A DNA stretch of 64,000 bases from Burkholderiales bacterium (lineage in GTDB: Bacteria > Pseudomonadota > Gammaproteobacteria > Burkholderiales > Casimicrobiaceae). The notes beneath the pieces were generated by a model. The model was not told where the DNA came from. It saw only the letters and a list, made by a program, of their open reading frames with translations, and did not search any database. The stretch covers positions 1-64,000 of the forward strand of contig JADYZP010000045.1 in the NCBI GenBank assembly GCA_020853025.1, in the 5' to 3' direction. Shown piece after piece: positions 19,162-28,610 of this stretch (position 1 is the first letter of the stretch; the number at the start of each line of letters is the position of its first letter). Made by a program: the position numbers and the translations under genes.

Positions 19162-21606
19162 ATGCCTTCGACCCTCGGAGCCTGCCTGGTCGTCTTCGCC
19201 TGTGGCGTCTGCGCGCTGCAGGCCAGCGCGGCGTTGCCGCCGAACCCGGTCGCGATAATCGTGGCTGCGGCGGCGACTGCGGTCGCGGTGCAGACCATGC
19301 GGTGGCCGAGTTCGCGACAGTGGGTCGTGGCCGCGGTCGGTATCGGCGCCAGCTTCGCCGGCGGCTTCGGCTACGCTGCGTGGCGCGCCGAAGCGCGGCT
19401 CACCGACGAATTGCCGCGCGAGTGGGAAGACGTCGACCTCCGCGTGGAGGGTGTGGTCGACGATCTGCCGGCGCGCTCCGAGCGCGGCGTTCGCTTCGCC
19501 TTCGCCGTCGAGCGCGTGCTGACCAAGCGGGCGAGCGTGCCGGCGCGATTGTCGCTGGCGTGGTACGCACCATGGCCGGAAGACGGCGCGCAGGTACCGG
19601 CGCCCGTGGTGCGCGCGGGCGAGCGCTGGCAACTGATCGTGCGCTTGAAGCGGCCGCACGGCAACGTCAATCCGGGCGGCTTCGATCTCGAGGCGTGGCT
19701 GTTGCAGCAGGGACTGCGGGCGACGGGCACCGTGCGCGACAGCGCATTCAACCAGCGTCGCGACGAATTCGCCGGTCGCTGGATCGACCACGTGCAGCGC
19801 GCGCGCGAACGCGTTCGCGCGCGCATCGAGCGTGCGCTGCCCGATGCCCGCTACGCCGGAGTGGTCACCGCGCTGGCTATCGGCGACCAGCGCGCTATTC
19901 CGGAAGCGCAGTGGAAGGTCTTCAACCGCACCGGTATAACGCACCTGGTCTCGATCTCCGGGTTGCACGTGACCGTGTTTGCCGCATTCGCCGGCGGCCT
20001 CGCCTACGTGCTCGCACGCCGCAGCGTGCAACTGACGCTGCGCCTTCCGGCGCGCAAGCTTGCCGCGGCCTTCGGGATGGCCGCCGCCGGCACCTACGTG
20101 ATGCTGGCCGGCGCCGGCATTCCGGCGCTGCGCACCTTCGCGATGCTCGCGGTCGCCGCCGTCGGCATCTGGGCCGGACGCCCGGGCACCGCCGGCATCG
20201 TCTGGCTCTGGGCGCTGGTCGCGGTGCTGCTGTGGGATCCCTTCGCGCCGCTGACGCCCGGATTCTGGCTGTCGTACGGCGCCGTGGCGCTGCTGCTCTA
20301 CGCGTCGGTCGGGCGGCTGCGCGACACGCTGCGGTGCGATTGGCGCGGGCGCCTCGCGCACGCGTTGGGCGAGGGAGCACACGCACAATGGATCGTCACG
20401 CTGGGACTGACGCCGCTGACGCTGTCGCTGTTCGGGCAGGTGTCGTTGATCGCGCCGGTGGCCAACGCGGTCGCCATTCCCGCGGTCACGCTGGTGGTGG
20501 TGCCCTTGGCGCTGGCCGGCATCCTGATTCCCTGGGACGCGCTGTTCCGTTTGGCGCACGCCGCGTTGACGCCGCTGATGCGTTGGCTCGAATGGCTGTC
20601 GGCGTTGCCCGATGCGACGTGGCAGCAGCACGCGCCTGCGGGATGGGCGGTGGCGGTCGCCTGCCTCGGCGCGCTCTGGCTGCTGGCGCCGCGGGGCGTC
20701 CCGGGCCGCTGGCTCGGTGCGCTGTGGCTGGTGCCGCTGTTCGCCGCGCATCCGGAGCCGCTGCCCGACGGTGCGTTCCGGCTCACCGTGCTCGACGTCG
20801 GGCAGGGGCTGGCGGCAGTCGTCGAGACACGCCGGCATACGCTGGTCTACGACACCGGCCCGCGCTACAACGAAACGACCGACGCGGGGGGGCGCATCGT
20901 CGCGCCGTTCCTGCGCGCGTCCGGGCTGCGCCGCGTCGACACGCTGGTCGTCAGCCATCAGGACCTCGATCATTCGGGCGGCGCGCTGTCGCTGCTGCAG
21001 GCAACCCCGGTCGGCGAGTTGACATCGTCGCTGCCCGCCGATCACGCCATCGTCGAAGCCATGCAGCGCAGCGTCGTCGGCACGGCAGTATCCTGCGCGG
21101 CTGGCCAGGTTTGGACCTGGGACGGCGTGCGTTTCACGATGCTGCATCCCACCGATGCCGAGTACGAGGACCGGTACGCGAAGACCAACGATCGCTCATG
21201 CGTGCTGCGCATCGATTCCGGCCACGGCAGCGCGCTTGTCACCGGCGACATCGAGGCGAAGTCCGAGGCGCTGCTGCTGCGCTCGCGGCGCGAGCTGCTG
21301 CGCGCCGACGTCCTCGTCGTGCCGCACCACGGATCGCGGACGTCGTCGACACTCCCGTTCATTCGGGCGGTGGCGCCGGCGATGGCGGTGATCGGCAGCG
21401 GCTACCGCAATCGCTTCGGTCACCCACGTGCCGATATCGTCGCGCGCTACACGATGAGCGACGTCCGCGTGCTGCGTACCGACCGCGAAGGCGCAATCGC
21501 ACTGACCTTCGATACGCCGTCGATACCGATTCCCGTCTCGGCACGCGCGCAGCGCGCACGCTATTGGCTCGACGCGCCGGCGGCCGATGCCGCACCGCTG
21601 CAATGA
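19162..21606 (+). CDS. comEC: DNA internalization-related competence protein ComEC/Rec2
   Basis: The 814-residue polytopic membrane protein has an N-terminal DUF4131 domain and a central ComEC/Rec2 competence domain with GITHLVSISGLHVTVFAAF and many hydrophobic helices. Its C-terminal metallo-beta-lactamase-like domain begins FRLTVLDVGQGLAAVVE and carries SHQDLDHSGG, VTGDIE and VPHHGSRTSS. It is the inner-membrane channel for single-stranded DNA during natural transformation. The preceding 249 bases hold no convincing gene. Confidence 0.95.
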   Translation: MPSTLGACLVVFACGVCALQASAALPPNPVAIIVAAAATAVAVQTMRWPSSRQWVVAAVGIGASFAGGFGYAAWRAEARLTDELPREWEDVDLRVEGVVDDLPARSERGVRFAFAVERVLTKRASVPARLSLAWYAPWPEDGAQVPAPVVRAGERWQLIVRLKRPHGNVNPGGFDLEAWLLQQGLRATGTVRDSAFNQRRDEFAGRWIDHVQRARERVRARIERALPDARYAGVVTALAIGDQRAIPEAQWKVFNRTGITHLVSISGLHVTVFAAFAGGLAYVLARRSVQLTLRLPARKLAAAFGMAAAGTYVMLAGAGIPALRTFAMLAVAAVGIWAGRPGTAGIVWLWALVAVLLWDPFAPLTPGFWLSYGAVALLLYASVGRLRDTLRCDWRGRLAHALGEGAHAQWIVTLGLTPLTLSLFGQVSLIAPVANAVAIPAVTLVVVPLALAGILIPWDALFRLAHAALTPLMRWLEWLSALPDATWQQHAPAGWAVAVACLGALWLLAPRGVPGRWLGALWLVPLFAAHPEPLPDGAFRLTVLDVGQGLAAVVETRRHTLVYDTGPRYNETTDAGGRIVAPFLRASGLRRVDTLVVSHQDLDHSGGALSLLQATPVGELTSSLPADHAIVEAMQRSVVGTAVSCAAGQVWTWDGVRFTMLHPTDAEYEDRYAKTNDRSCVLRIDSGHGSALVTGDIEAKSEALLLRSRRELLRADVLVVPHHGSRTSSTLPFIRAVAPAMAVIGSGYRNRFGHPRADIVARYTMSDVRVLRTDREGAIALTFDTPSIPIPVSARAQRARYWLDAPAADAAPLQ

Positions 21607-21621
21607 ATTAGACTGCGACCA

Positions 21622-22659
21622 ATGCGTTCCTTCGTTCGTGCGGCGCGGCCCGCGCTTCTGTCCTGGCTTGCAATCCTCGCGTCGGCGTGTGCGTCGGCGC
21701 AGACTCCGGCCAAGCCGAGCGAAGCGCCGGAACTCAAGCTGTCGGTCGCGCAGTCGGCCGCCTATCCATTGGGCAAGGCGGCCGATCGCTGGGTGCAACT
21801 CGTCAACGACGCCGCCGGCCGCAGCTTCGTGGTCAAGCCGTATCCGGGCGCGGTGCTCGCCGGACGCGATCCGCAGCGCGAATTTGGTGTTCTGCGCGAC
21901 GGATTGGCCGACCTGGCCGTCGGTTCCGCGCTCGCATGGTCGGCACAGCTGCCCTCCTTCGCCGTTTACGCGCTGCCGTGGCTGGCGAGCGAGACGCGCG
22001 AGCTGGAGGCGCTTGTCGCCGACGACAGTTTGCGACAACAGGTCGCCGCTCGTGCGGCGCTGGCCGGCGTCGTCGTCGTCGCGGTAGCCCCGCTCGGCGA
22101 GCGCGTGCTGTCGACGGCGAAATCCGTGATCCCGACGCTGTCCGAACTCGCCGGCCTGCGTGTTCGCGTTGTCGCGATTCCTTTGCTCACCGAGACCTTC
22201 GCGACACTTGGCGCCAAGCCTTCCTCGATGAGTTTCGCCAGCGCGCAAGCGGCGTTCGCCGACGGCTCGCTCGACGCGCAGGAAGCGCCGGCGTCGACGC
22301 TGGCGGCGACTCGCATCGCCGCCACCGGGCAGAAATTCGTCACGCGTTGGGGCGCGTTCAACGACGTGATGGTGTTCGCCGTGCGCCGTTCGGTCTGGGA
22401 AGGATGGAGCGACGACCAGCGCGCATTGGTGCGCACCCACGCGGCGCAGGTCGCAAGCGAAGCCGGTGCCGTCGCGCGCGAGGAGGCAGCACTTGCCGAA
22501 CTGACCCAGCAGGGCGTCACGCTGCTGCGCCCGACGCCGGCGCAGCGGATGGCGCTGCGCGCTGCGGTACAGCCGGTATGGGCGCGGTGGGCCGCGATCA
22601 TCGGGACGGATCTCGTCGGCGCGGCCGAAGCGGCCGTTGCTGCCGCTGTGGCGAGGTAG
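21622..22659 (+). CDS. Orphan TRAP-type (DctP-like) substrate-binding protein
   Basis: The 345-residue exported protein has an N-terminal hydrophobic signal ending near ACASAQ. The mature part shows DctP-like segments: LSVAQSAAYPLGKAADRW, the FGVLRDGLADLAVGS segment, and PTLSELAGLRVRVVAIP with ETFATLGAKPSSMSFA. DctP proteins deliver organic acids to a TRAP permease, but no DctQ/DctM gene is adjacent. The nearest set, at 30.6-33.4 kb, has its own DctP. It follows comEC by 15 bases. The ligand is unknown. Confidence 0.75.
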   Translation: MRSFVRAARPALLSWLAILASACASAQTPAKPSEAPELKLSVAQSAAYPLGKAADRWVQLVNDAAGRSFVVKPYPGAVLAGRDPQREFGVLRDGLADLAVGSALAWSAQLPSFAVYALPWLASETRELEALVADDSLRQQVAARAALAGVVVVAVAPLGERVLSTAKSVIPTLSELAGLRVRVVAIPLLTETFATLGAKPSSMSFASAQAAFADGSLDAQEAPASTLAATRIAATGQKFVTRWGAFNDVMVFAVRRSVWEGWSDDQRALVRTHAAQVASEAGAVAREEAALAELTQQGVTLLRPTPAQRMALRAAVQPVWARWAAIIGTDLVGAAEAAVAAAVAR

Positions 22660-22693
22660 GCGCGAGTCACGGCAAGGCGCTTGCCCGCTGCGG

Positions 22694-22712
22694 GTCCGGC
22701 TTCGAGCCGGAC
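22694..22712. repeat. REP-like palindrome between convergent genes
   Basis: GTCCGGCT-TCG-AGCCGGAC is a perfect 8-base-pair hairpin between convergent genes. A near-identical palindrome lies at 40269-40286, also between convergent genes. Both resemble GTCCGGCTTCAGCCGGAC-type REP elements of proteobacteria. It may act as a bidirectional attenuator. Confidence 0.55.
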
Positions 22713-22755
22713 GCTGTCCGGGCGCTTCCCGGGTCGAGTCCGGCCGGGCAGGGTG

Positions 22756-23718
22756 TCAGGCCACGAAGCGCCCGATCCGCACCGCGGTTTCGCCTCTCTT
22801 CGGGCGCCGCGTCGGCATGATCAGCACCGCGTCGTCGTAAGGGGTGAAAACCGGGGTGTCGCCGTCGCGGGCGAGCAGCGAGCCGCCCTTGGCCACGACC
22901 GAGAGCCCGATGACGGGCTCGACGAATGCGAAGTCGTCGGTCGCGATGGTCACCACGTCAGTGATCTCGATCGCGCGTTGCGGAGACGGCGGCGACGCGT
23001 CGAGATGTGCATCGAGAAACGCGGGGTCGAGCATGCCGAAATGGCGAAGAAAACGCAGCGCCGACTGCTTGGCGACTTCGGGTGCCGCGAGTTCCCAATG
23101 CTGGCCGCACTCGATCAGCAGCGCGTTGCGCGGGTCGACGGGGTCGTCGAAGGCCGCGTAGTCCCGCAGGCGGCGGCCGGCCGCGTGGCCGGCGTCGATG
23201 ACGATGTGCTGCGGAATGCCGACGGCCTGCGCGAGTTCGACGCCCTTGCGCTGTCTGCCGCAGAGCGCCAGCGGCAGGCAGGGATCGGTCATCGAATGCA
23301 GGTCGAGCAGGTAGTCGGTGTCGTCATAGACCGGGCGCAGCGCACGGGCGCGAGCGAGGTCGCGGGTCTTGCGGCTGCCGTCGAGCACTTCGGAAGTCCA
23401 CACGCGGTTGAAGTCCTCGTCCAGGCAGCGCGACGCAAAGGGGTCGGCCGCGTCGAAAGCGCGGAAGGCGTCGATGTTCGCAAAGGTCAGCGTCAGCGTG
23501 CCGCGCAAAGGCCGGACGTTTTCGCGCAGCAGCCAGTCGTTGGCGATCGCACCGCAGACTTCGTTGCCGTGCGTCAGCGCCTGGACGGTCACGCGCGGCC
23601 CCGGACGCTGCGCCTCGAAGCGCCAGACATAGGGGATCCCCGTGTTGCCGGCCTGCCATGGGTCGAGCGCGGGGAAGTCGATCTCGATGCGGGGAATCGA
23701 CGAGGACATGGCGCTCAT
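22756..23718 (-). CDS. Succinylglutamate desuccinylase/aspartoacylase (AstE/AspA) family protein
   Basis: This 320-residue zinc-dependent M14-like hydrolase has the metal-binding pair His50 and Glu53 in ALTHGNEVCG and the third ligand His141 in LLDLHSM. The DEDFNRVW segment is typical of the superfamily. Members hydrolyse N-acyl amino acids such as succinylglutamate, aspartate derivatives or ectoine precursors. The exact substrate is not evident. It lies 93 bases downstream of argE on the same strand, another deacylase of the amidohydrolase type, so a joint role in N-acyl amino-acid use is possible. Confidence 0.8.
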   Translation of the reverse strand: MSAMSSSIPRIEIDFPALDPWQAGNTGIPYVWRFEAQRPGPRVTVQALTHGNEVCGAIANDWLLRENVRPLRGTLTLTFANIDAFRAFDAADPFASRCLDEDFNRVWTSEVLDGSRKTRDLARARALRPVYDDTDYLLDLHSMTDPCLPLALCGRQRKGVELAQAVGIPQHIVIDAGHAAGRRLRDYAAFDDPVDPRNALLIECGQHWELAAPEVAKQSALRFLRHFGMLDPAFLDAHLDASPPSPQRAIEITDVVTIATDDFAFVEPVIGLSVVAKGGSLLARDGDTPVFTPYDDAVLIMPTRRPKRGETAVRIGRFVA

Positions 23719-23811
23719 CGGTGCGCTGCGCTCTTCCCGCTTCCCTTCAGTCCCTCGTGCGAAAGAGGTCGCCGATGTGAGCGGCAGCGCATCGGGCTCA
23801 AGTGGCGGCCA

Positions 23812-25032
23812 CTAGCGTGCAGCAAGCTGATCGGCAAGGCGACGCATGAACGCCTCGCATTGGGCGACCTGTTCGACCGCCACCCATTCGTTGGGCTGAT
23901 GCGCCTGCGCGATGTGTCCGGGGCCGCAGATGATCGTCGGCACGTTGGCGTCATGAAACAGCGCGGCCTCGGTGCCGAAAGAGACCTTGCCGGTCTGCTG
24001 CGTGCCGTTGCACCGGTGTCCGAGCGCCGTGATCTCGCTGCCGTCGTGCGTGTCGAAGCCCGGCAGCGTCGACAGGTGGTCGAACTCGATGTACGTGGAC
24101 GCGTCGACCGCCTGCATGTCCGGCAGCAGCCGCGCCGCCTGCGCACGCACATCGTCGATGAAGGCGTCCGGATCATCGCCGGGCAGGTGACGGATCTCGA
24201 AGTCGAAGCTGCAGTCGCGCGGCACGATGTTGATCGCGGTGCCGCCGCCGATCACGCCGACGTGCACGGTCGTGTAGGGAACGTCGTAGGCGTCGTCCCG
24301 CTTGCCGGTTTCGCGGTACTGCAGTGCGCGCTGCGCGATGTAGCTGACCAGCGAGCAGGCGATCTGCACTGCGTTGACCCCGAGCGGCGTCAGCGACGAA
24401 TGCGCCTCGAATCCGCGCACCCGGCATCGCCAGCTCTTCTTGCCCTTGTGCGCGACCACCAGCTCCATCCCGGTCGGCTCGCCGACGATGCAGCCGGCGG
24501 GGCGCACACCGCGCGCAATAATGTCGGCGATCAGCCGGTGCACGCCGATGCAGCCGACCTCCTCGTCGTAGGAAAGCGAAAAGTGGATCGGCTTCGCAAG
24601 CCCGCGGCGCAGGAATTCCGGAACAAGCGCGAGGCCGACAGCGGAAAAGCTTTTCATGTCGGCGACGCCGCGACCATACAACCTATCGCCCTTCACCGTC
24701 AGCGCAAAGGGGTCGGTGTCCCATGGTTGCCCGTCGACCGGAACCACGTCGGTGTGGCCGGAGAGCACGATGCCGCCATCGGTCATGTTGCCATCTTGCG
24801 CGGGAAGCGTGGCGAAGAGATTGGCCTTGCGCTTGCTGTCATCGTAGGTCAGCGTCGATGCGATACCGTGACCGTCGAGGTAGCCGCGCACCCACTCGAT
24901 CAAAGCGAGATTGGAATCCCGGCTCGTCGTGTCGAAGCCGACCAGCGTGCGAATGAGGTCGAGTGACGACAGGTCTTCGGCGCGCGTAGTGGTCGCCGGC
25001 CGCAGCTGCGCCTCTGTGCCGGGAGCGTTCAT
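23812..25032 (-). CDS. argE: Acetylornithine deacetylase (M20 family)
   Basis: The 406-residue di-zinc M20 peptidase-fold enzyme has the motif SGHTDVVPVDGQPW, the catalytic/metal segment SYDEEVGCIGVH, and RGVADMKSF. The C-terminal CGPGHIAQAHQPNEWV is typical of ArgE. It hydrolyses N2-acetylornithine to ornithine and acetate. I chose the ATG at 25032 (MNAPGTEAQ), although an in-frame ATG exists at 25053. It is divergent from the sorbosone dehydrogenase-like gene with about 130 bases between them. Confidence 0.88.
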   Translation of the reverse strand: MNAPGTEAQLRPATTTRAEDLSSLDLIRTLVGFDTTSRDSNLALIEWVRGYLDGHGIASTLTYDDSKRKANLFATLPAQDGNMTDGGIVLSGHTDVVPVDGQPWDTDPFALTVKGDRLYGRGVADMKSFSAVGLALVPEFLRRGLAKPIHFSLSYDEEVGCIGVHRLIADIIARGVRPAGCIVGEPTGMELVVAHKGKKSWRCRVRGFEAHSSLTPLGVNAVQIACSLVSYIAQRALQYRETGKRDDAYDVPYTTVHVGVIGGGTAINIVPRDCSFDFEIRHLPGDDPDAFIDDVRAQAARLLPDMQAVDASTYIEFDHLSTLPGFDTHDGSEITALGHRCNGTQQTGKVSFGTEAALFHDANVPTIICGPGHIAQAHQPNEWVAVEQVAQCEAFMRRLADQLAAR

Positions 25033-25162
25033 CGCGGACCTTCCGATGTGCAAACGCCAAGGATAGCACCGACCGCATGCGGGTCAACCGCGGACCGTCC
25101 CGGGTGTTCACCTGCCGCTCGCTTATGATGCCGGAACAGGTGGCGACCGCTGGGAGCATCCA

Positions 25163-26299
25163 ATGCAACGATTTCTTCGCACATGCCCGATCCGGACACC
25201 GCGACTGAGTGTGCTGGCGGCGATGCTGACCGCGGCAGCGACCATTGCGCAGGCGCAATCGTCGTTGCCGCTCGAACGCATCCGGTTGCCGCCGGGCTTT
25301 GTCATCGAACTCGTCGCGCGGGTGCCGAATGCGCGCGCGATGACCTGGGGTCGCGAAGGCACGCTGTTCATCGGTTCGACCAACGGCAACGTTCATGCGG
25401 TGACGCTGCCGCCATCGGGCGGCAGCAATGCCGCGCATGTGCGCAGGATCGCCAGCGGCCTGCGCGATCCCGCCGGCGTTGCGTTTCGTGACGGTGCGCT
25501 GTACGTGTCGGCGGTGAGCCGCATCCTGCGCTACGACGACATCGAGCGTTCGCTCGACTCGCCGCCGCCACCGGTGGTCGTCACCGACGCGCTGCCCGAC
25601 GACGGTCATCACGGCCGCCGCTTCATCGCCTTCGGCCCCGACGGCAAGCTCTACGTACCGATCGGCGCACCATGCAACATCTGTCGGCCCGATCCGGACA
25701 AGTATGCAATCATCACGCGGATGAATGCCGACGGTTCGGGCCGCGAAATCGTTGCCCGCGGCGTGCGCAATACGGTCGGCTTCGACTGGCATCCGCAGAC
25801 CAGGCAGCTGTGGTTCACCGACAACGGCCGCGACTGGATGGGTGACGATGCACCGCCTTGCGAACTCAATCGGGTGACGCGGTCCGGCGAGCATTTCGGC
25901 TATCCGTACTGCCACGGCGGCACGATCGCCGATCCCGAGTTCGGCAGGCAACGCGCATGCAGCGAATTCGTCGCACCGGTCCAGAATCTGGGACCGCACG
26001 TGGCGCCGCTCGGCATGCGTTTCTACACCGGGATGCAGTTTCCCGCCACGTATCGCAACCAGGTGTTCATCGCCGAGCACGGCTCATGGAATCGCAGCCA
26101 GAAGATCGGCTACCGGGTCACGCTGGTGCGTCTGGATGCCGCTGGCCGTGCGCTGCGCTACGAACCGTTCGCAGAAGGCTGGCTCGACGGTCAGCGGGCC
26201 TGGGGGCGTCCCGCCGACGTGCTCGTCGCCCCCGATGGATCGCTGCTGGTCAGCGACGACGGCGCGGGGGCGATCTACCGCATACGCTACAAGGGTTGA
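25163..26299 (+). CDS. PQQ-dependent glucose/sorbosone dehydrogenase family protein (exported)
   Basis: The 378-residue product has an N-terminal signal peptide cut near AQAQS (about residue 32) and a six-bladed propeller. Recognisable propeller segments are RPADVLVAPDGSLLVSDDGA, GRRFIAFGPDGKLYVPIGAP and FIAEHGSWNRS. This is the family of soluble aldose sugar dehydrogenases and L-sorbosone dehydrogenases, which oxidise sugars in the periplasm with PQQ. Several family members do not act on sugars, so the substrate is open. A TATGAT -10-like hexamer at 25124-25129 lies upstream. Confidence 0.85.
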   Translation: MQRFLRTCPIRTPRLSVLAAMLTAAATIAQAQSSLPLERIRLPPGFVIELVARVPNARAMTWGREGTLFIGSTNGNVHAVTLPPSGGSNAAHVRRIASGLRDPAGVAFRDGALYVSAVSRILRYDDIERSLDSPPPPVVVTDALPDDGHHGRRFIAFGPDGKLYVPIGAPCNICRPDPDKYAIITRMNADGSGREIVARGVRNTVGFDWHPQTRQLWFTDNGRDWMGDDAPPCELNRVTRSGEHFGYPYCHGGTIADPEFGRQRACSEFVAPVQNLGPHVAPLGMRFYTGMQFPATYRNQVFIAEHGSWNRSQKIGYRVTLVRLDAAGRALRYEPFAEGWLDGQRAWGRPADVLVAPDGSLLVSDDGAGAIYRIRYKG

Positions 26300-26367
26300 T
26301 GTCGTCGAACGCGCGGCTCGCCACAGCCGTCGACCCGCTTCGTCGGACCAGGGCGGTGCAGTCGGCG

Positions 26368-26802
26368 CTAACGCCAGTGCGTCCGGTGCACGACCGGAAG
26401 CACGACGGGAGGGCGAGGCCGGGGCGCGACGAACACCGGAGGTCCCCAGGCGACCGCACGAGGCCGAAATACCGGCACCGGCGCGGCGACGAAGACCCGA
26501 GGTGCACGCCAGGCCGGGACGACCATCGGCGGCGGCGCGGCCACCCACACCCTGCGCGGTGCGATCGGCACGACCGGCAACGCGGCGCCGATGCCGGGGC
26601 CGCCGATCCATCGATTGCCGAAGACCGGACCCGCAATGACGGGGCCGCCCCACGCCGGCTGCCCGGCGGAAACGGCAAACCCCGGCCCACCGATGGACAC
26701 GCTCCACGCGACGTTGTTGCCGGCGTTGGCGACCGACGGCAGCCATGGCGCTGCGCCGATGAACAAGGCGGCCGCGGCGTTGACGATGGTATTGCGTTTC
26801 AT
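26368..26802 (-). CDS. Small exported Pro/Val/Gly-rich protein of unknown function
   Basis: The 144-residue protein has a clear signal peptide (MKRNTIVNAAAALFIGAAPW to about SVANAG). The mature part is rich in Pro, Val, Ala, Arg and Gly: a glycine-rich section (GGPVIAGPVFGNRWIGGPG) is followed by an Arg/Pro-rich tail. AGGAG stands before the ATG. Similar short, low-complexity periplasmic or cell-surface proteins of unknown role occur widely in betaproteobacteria. It has no recognisable enzyme motif. It is convergent with the dehydrogenase gene at 25163-26299. Confidence 0.65.
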   Translation of the reverse strand: MKRNTIVNAAAALFIGAAPWLPSVANAGNNVAWSVSIGGPGFAVSAGQPAWGGPVIAGPVFGNRWIGGPGIGAALPVVPIAPRRVWVAAPPPMVVPAWRAPRVFVAAPVPVFRPRAVAWGPPVFVAPRPRPPVVLPVVHRTHWR

Positions 26803-27065
26803 CTGCGGTTCTCCTGTAGTCGGACCCGTTTCCCGGCGACTTCCGGGTTGGCGGATGCTGCTGTCTAGAACGCCACGGTTGGGCGATGCGTTGACCGCCG
26901 GCATCGACGGCAAGGCATTCGTTACAAATGGAAACGCATTGCGCTATTCTTCACGCGTTGCGCTGTCGCCGGCCATGCCGGGCTTGCCGGCAGCGGCGTT
27001 GACCCGACCTCCTGGAGATCCCGCATGCGATTCATCCGCTGGTGCATCACCGCGCTCGCAACGCG

Positions 27066-28538
27066 ATGAACGCTCCCCATGTTGCGTGGCCCGCGATCAC
27101 CACGCCCGCAGCGCATTTCATCGGCAACCGCTGGCAGGCGTCGGCTTCCGGCGCCGAGTGGCCGATGGTCGATCCTTCCGACGGCGCGCCTTTCGCGACG
27201 ATCGCGCGCGGCGGCGACGCCGACGTCGACGCGGCGGTGCGTGCGGCACGGTCCGCCCGCGACGGCGTGTGGGGCGCTTTAGCGCCGGCGGAGCGCGGAC
27301 GACTGCTCGGCACGTGGTCGCGGGCGATCCTCGATCGGGCGGAGGAATTGGCGCTCATCGAGGCGCGCGACTGCGGCAAGCCGCTGCAACAGGCGCGCGT
27401 CGACGTCGCCGCCTGCGCGCGCTACTTCGAGTTCTATGGCGGTGCCGGCGACAAGCTGCACGGGGCGACGATTCCCTATCCCGAAGGCTTTGCCGTGCTC
27501 ACGTGGCGCGAGCCGCACGGCGTCACCGGACACGTGATTCCGTGGAACTATCCATTGCAGATTTTCGGCCGCTCGGTGGGCGCCGCGCTGGCAGCCGGCA
27601 ACGCCTGCGTCGTGAAGCCCGCCGAAGACGCCTGCCTGTCGCTGCTGCGTCTTTGCGAACTGGCCGCCGCCGTCGGCCTGCCGGCCGGCGCGCTCAACGT
27701 CGTGACCGGCCTCGGGCCGGAGGCAGGCGCCGCGCTGGTGCGGCATCCGGATGTCGCGCACATCTCGTTTACCGGTTCGCCAGCGACCGGCGCGTGGGTG
27801 GCGGCTGCGGCGGCGCAACGGCACTGCCCGGTGACGCTGGAACTCGGCGGCAAGTCGCCGCAGATTGTTTTTGCCGACGCCGACATCGAGGCCGGATTGC
27901 CGGCATGGGTGAACGCGATCGTCCAGAACGCGGGGCAGACGTGCTCGGCCGGCAGCCGTCTGCTGGTCGAGCAATCGCGCTATGAGGAGGTGCTGGAACG
28001 GTTGGGCCAGCGCTTCGCCGCGCTGGTCGCCGGCCCTGCGCTTGCGGATCTCGACTGCGGTCCGCTGATTCGCGACTCGCAGCGGCAGCGCGTCCGCGGC
28101 TTCCTGGATGCGGCGCGGCGCGACGGCATCGCGACCGCGGCGCAGGGCAGCGTCGTCGCCGACGCGCCGGCCGGCGGCTTTTACGTCGCGCCGACGCTGT
28201 TGCGCGACGTGCCGGCCGACCACACGCTGATGCGCGACGAGGTCTTCGGCCCGGTGCTCTCGGCTCTGCCCTTCGCCGACGAAGCCGACGCGATCCGCCT
28301 CGCCAACGCGACCGACTTCGGCCTGGTGGCGGGAGTCTGGACGCGCGACGGCGCGCGGCAGCTGCGGATGGCGCGCGCGGTGCGCAGCGGCCAGGTGTTC
28401 GTCAACAACTATGGCGCCGGCGGCGGCGTCGAGCTGCCCTTCGGCGGCGTCGGGCACTCGGGCCACGGTCGCGAAAAGGGCTTCGAGGCGCTCTACGGAT
28501 TCACGACGCTGAAGACCGTCGTGCTGCGGCATGGCTGA
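27066..28538 (+). CDS. NAD(P)-dependent aldehyde dehydrogenase
   Basis: The 490-residue aldehyde dehydrogenase superfamily member has the general-base glutamate Glu259 in VTLELGGKSP, the nucleophile Cys293 in NAGQTCSAGSR, and the cofactor loop FTGSPATGAWV. The C-terminal region ELPFGGVGHSGHGREKG is of the betaine/aromatic aldehyde dehydrogenase type. It oxidises an aldehyde to the acid. The start at 27066 gives the family N-terminus; an in-frame ATG lies at 27042. The next gene is an SDR with a 72-base gap, and together they may oxidise an alcohol or ketone intermediate, but the substrate is unknown. Confidence 0.9.
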   Translation: MNAPHVAWPAITTPAAHFIGNRWQASASGAEWPMVDPSDGAPFATIARGGDADVDAAVRAARSARDGVWGALAPAERGRLLGTWSRAILDRAEELALIEARDCGKPLQQARVDVAACARYFEFYGGAGDKLHGATIPYPEGFAVLTWREPHGVTGHVIPWNYPLQIFGRSVGAALAAGNACVVKPAEDACLSLLRLCELAAAVGLPAGALNVVTGLGPEAGAALVRHPDVAHISFTGSPATGAWVAAAAAQRHCPVTLELGGKSPQIVFADADIEAGLPAWVNAIVQNAGQTCSAGSRLLVEQSRYEEVLERLGQRFAALVAGPALADLDCGPLIRDSQRQRVRGFLDAARRDGIATAAQGSVVADAPAGGFYVAPTLLRDVPADHTLMRDEVFGPVLSALPFADEADAIRLANATDFGLVAGVWTRDGARQLRMARAVRSGQVFVNNYGAGGGVELPFGGVGHSGHGREKGFEALYGFTTLKTVVLRHG

Positions 28539-28610
28539 ACGCCGGATACGCGACGTCCGCAGCGCGTGCCGCACGCACAAGCGACCGATATTCCACTGCG
28601 AGGACTTCCG

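Noticed and set aside
22681..24966. 761-codon plus-strand frame opposite the AstE-like and ArgE genes
   Set aside because: The minus-strand genes have full family motifs and catalytic residues. The plus frame is low-complexity Arg/Val/Asp-rich sequence.
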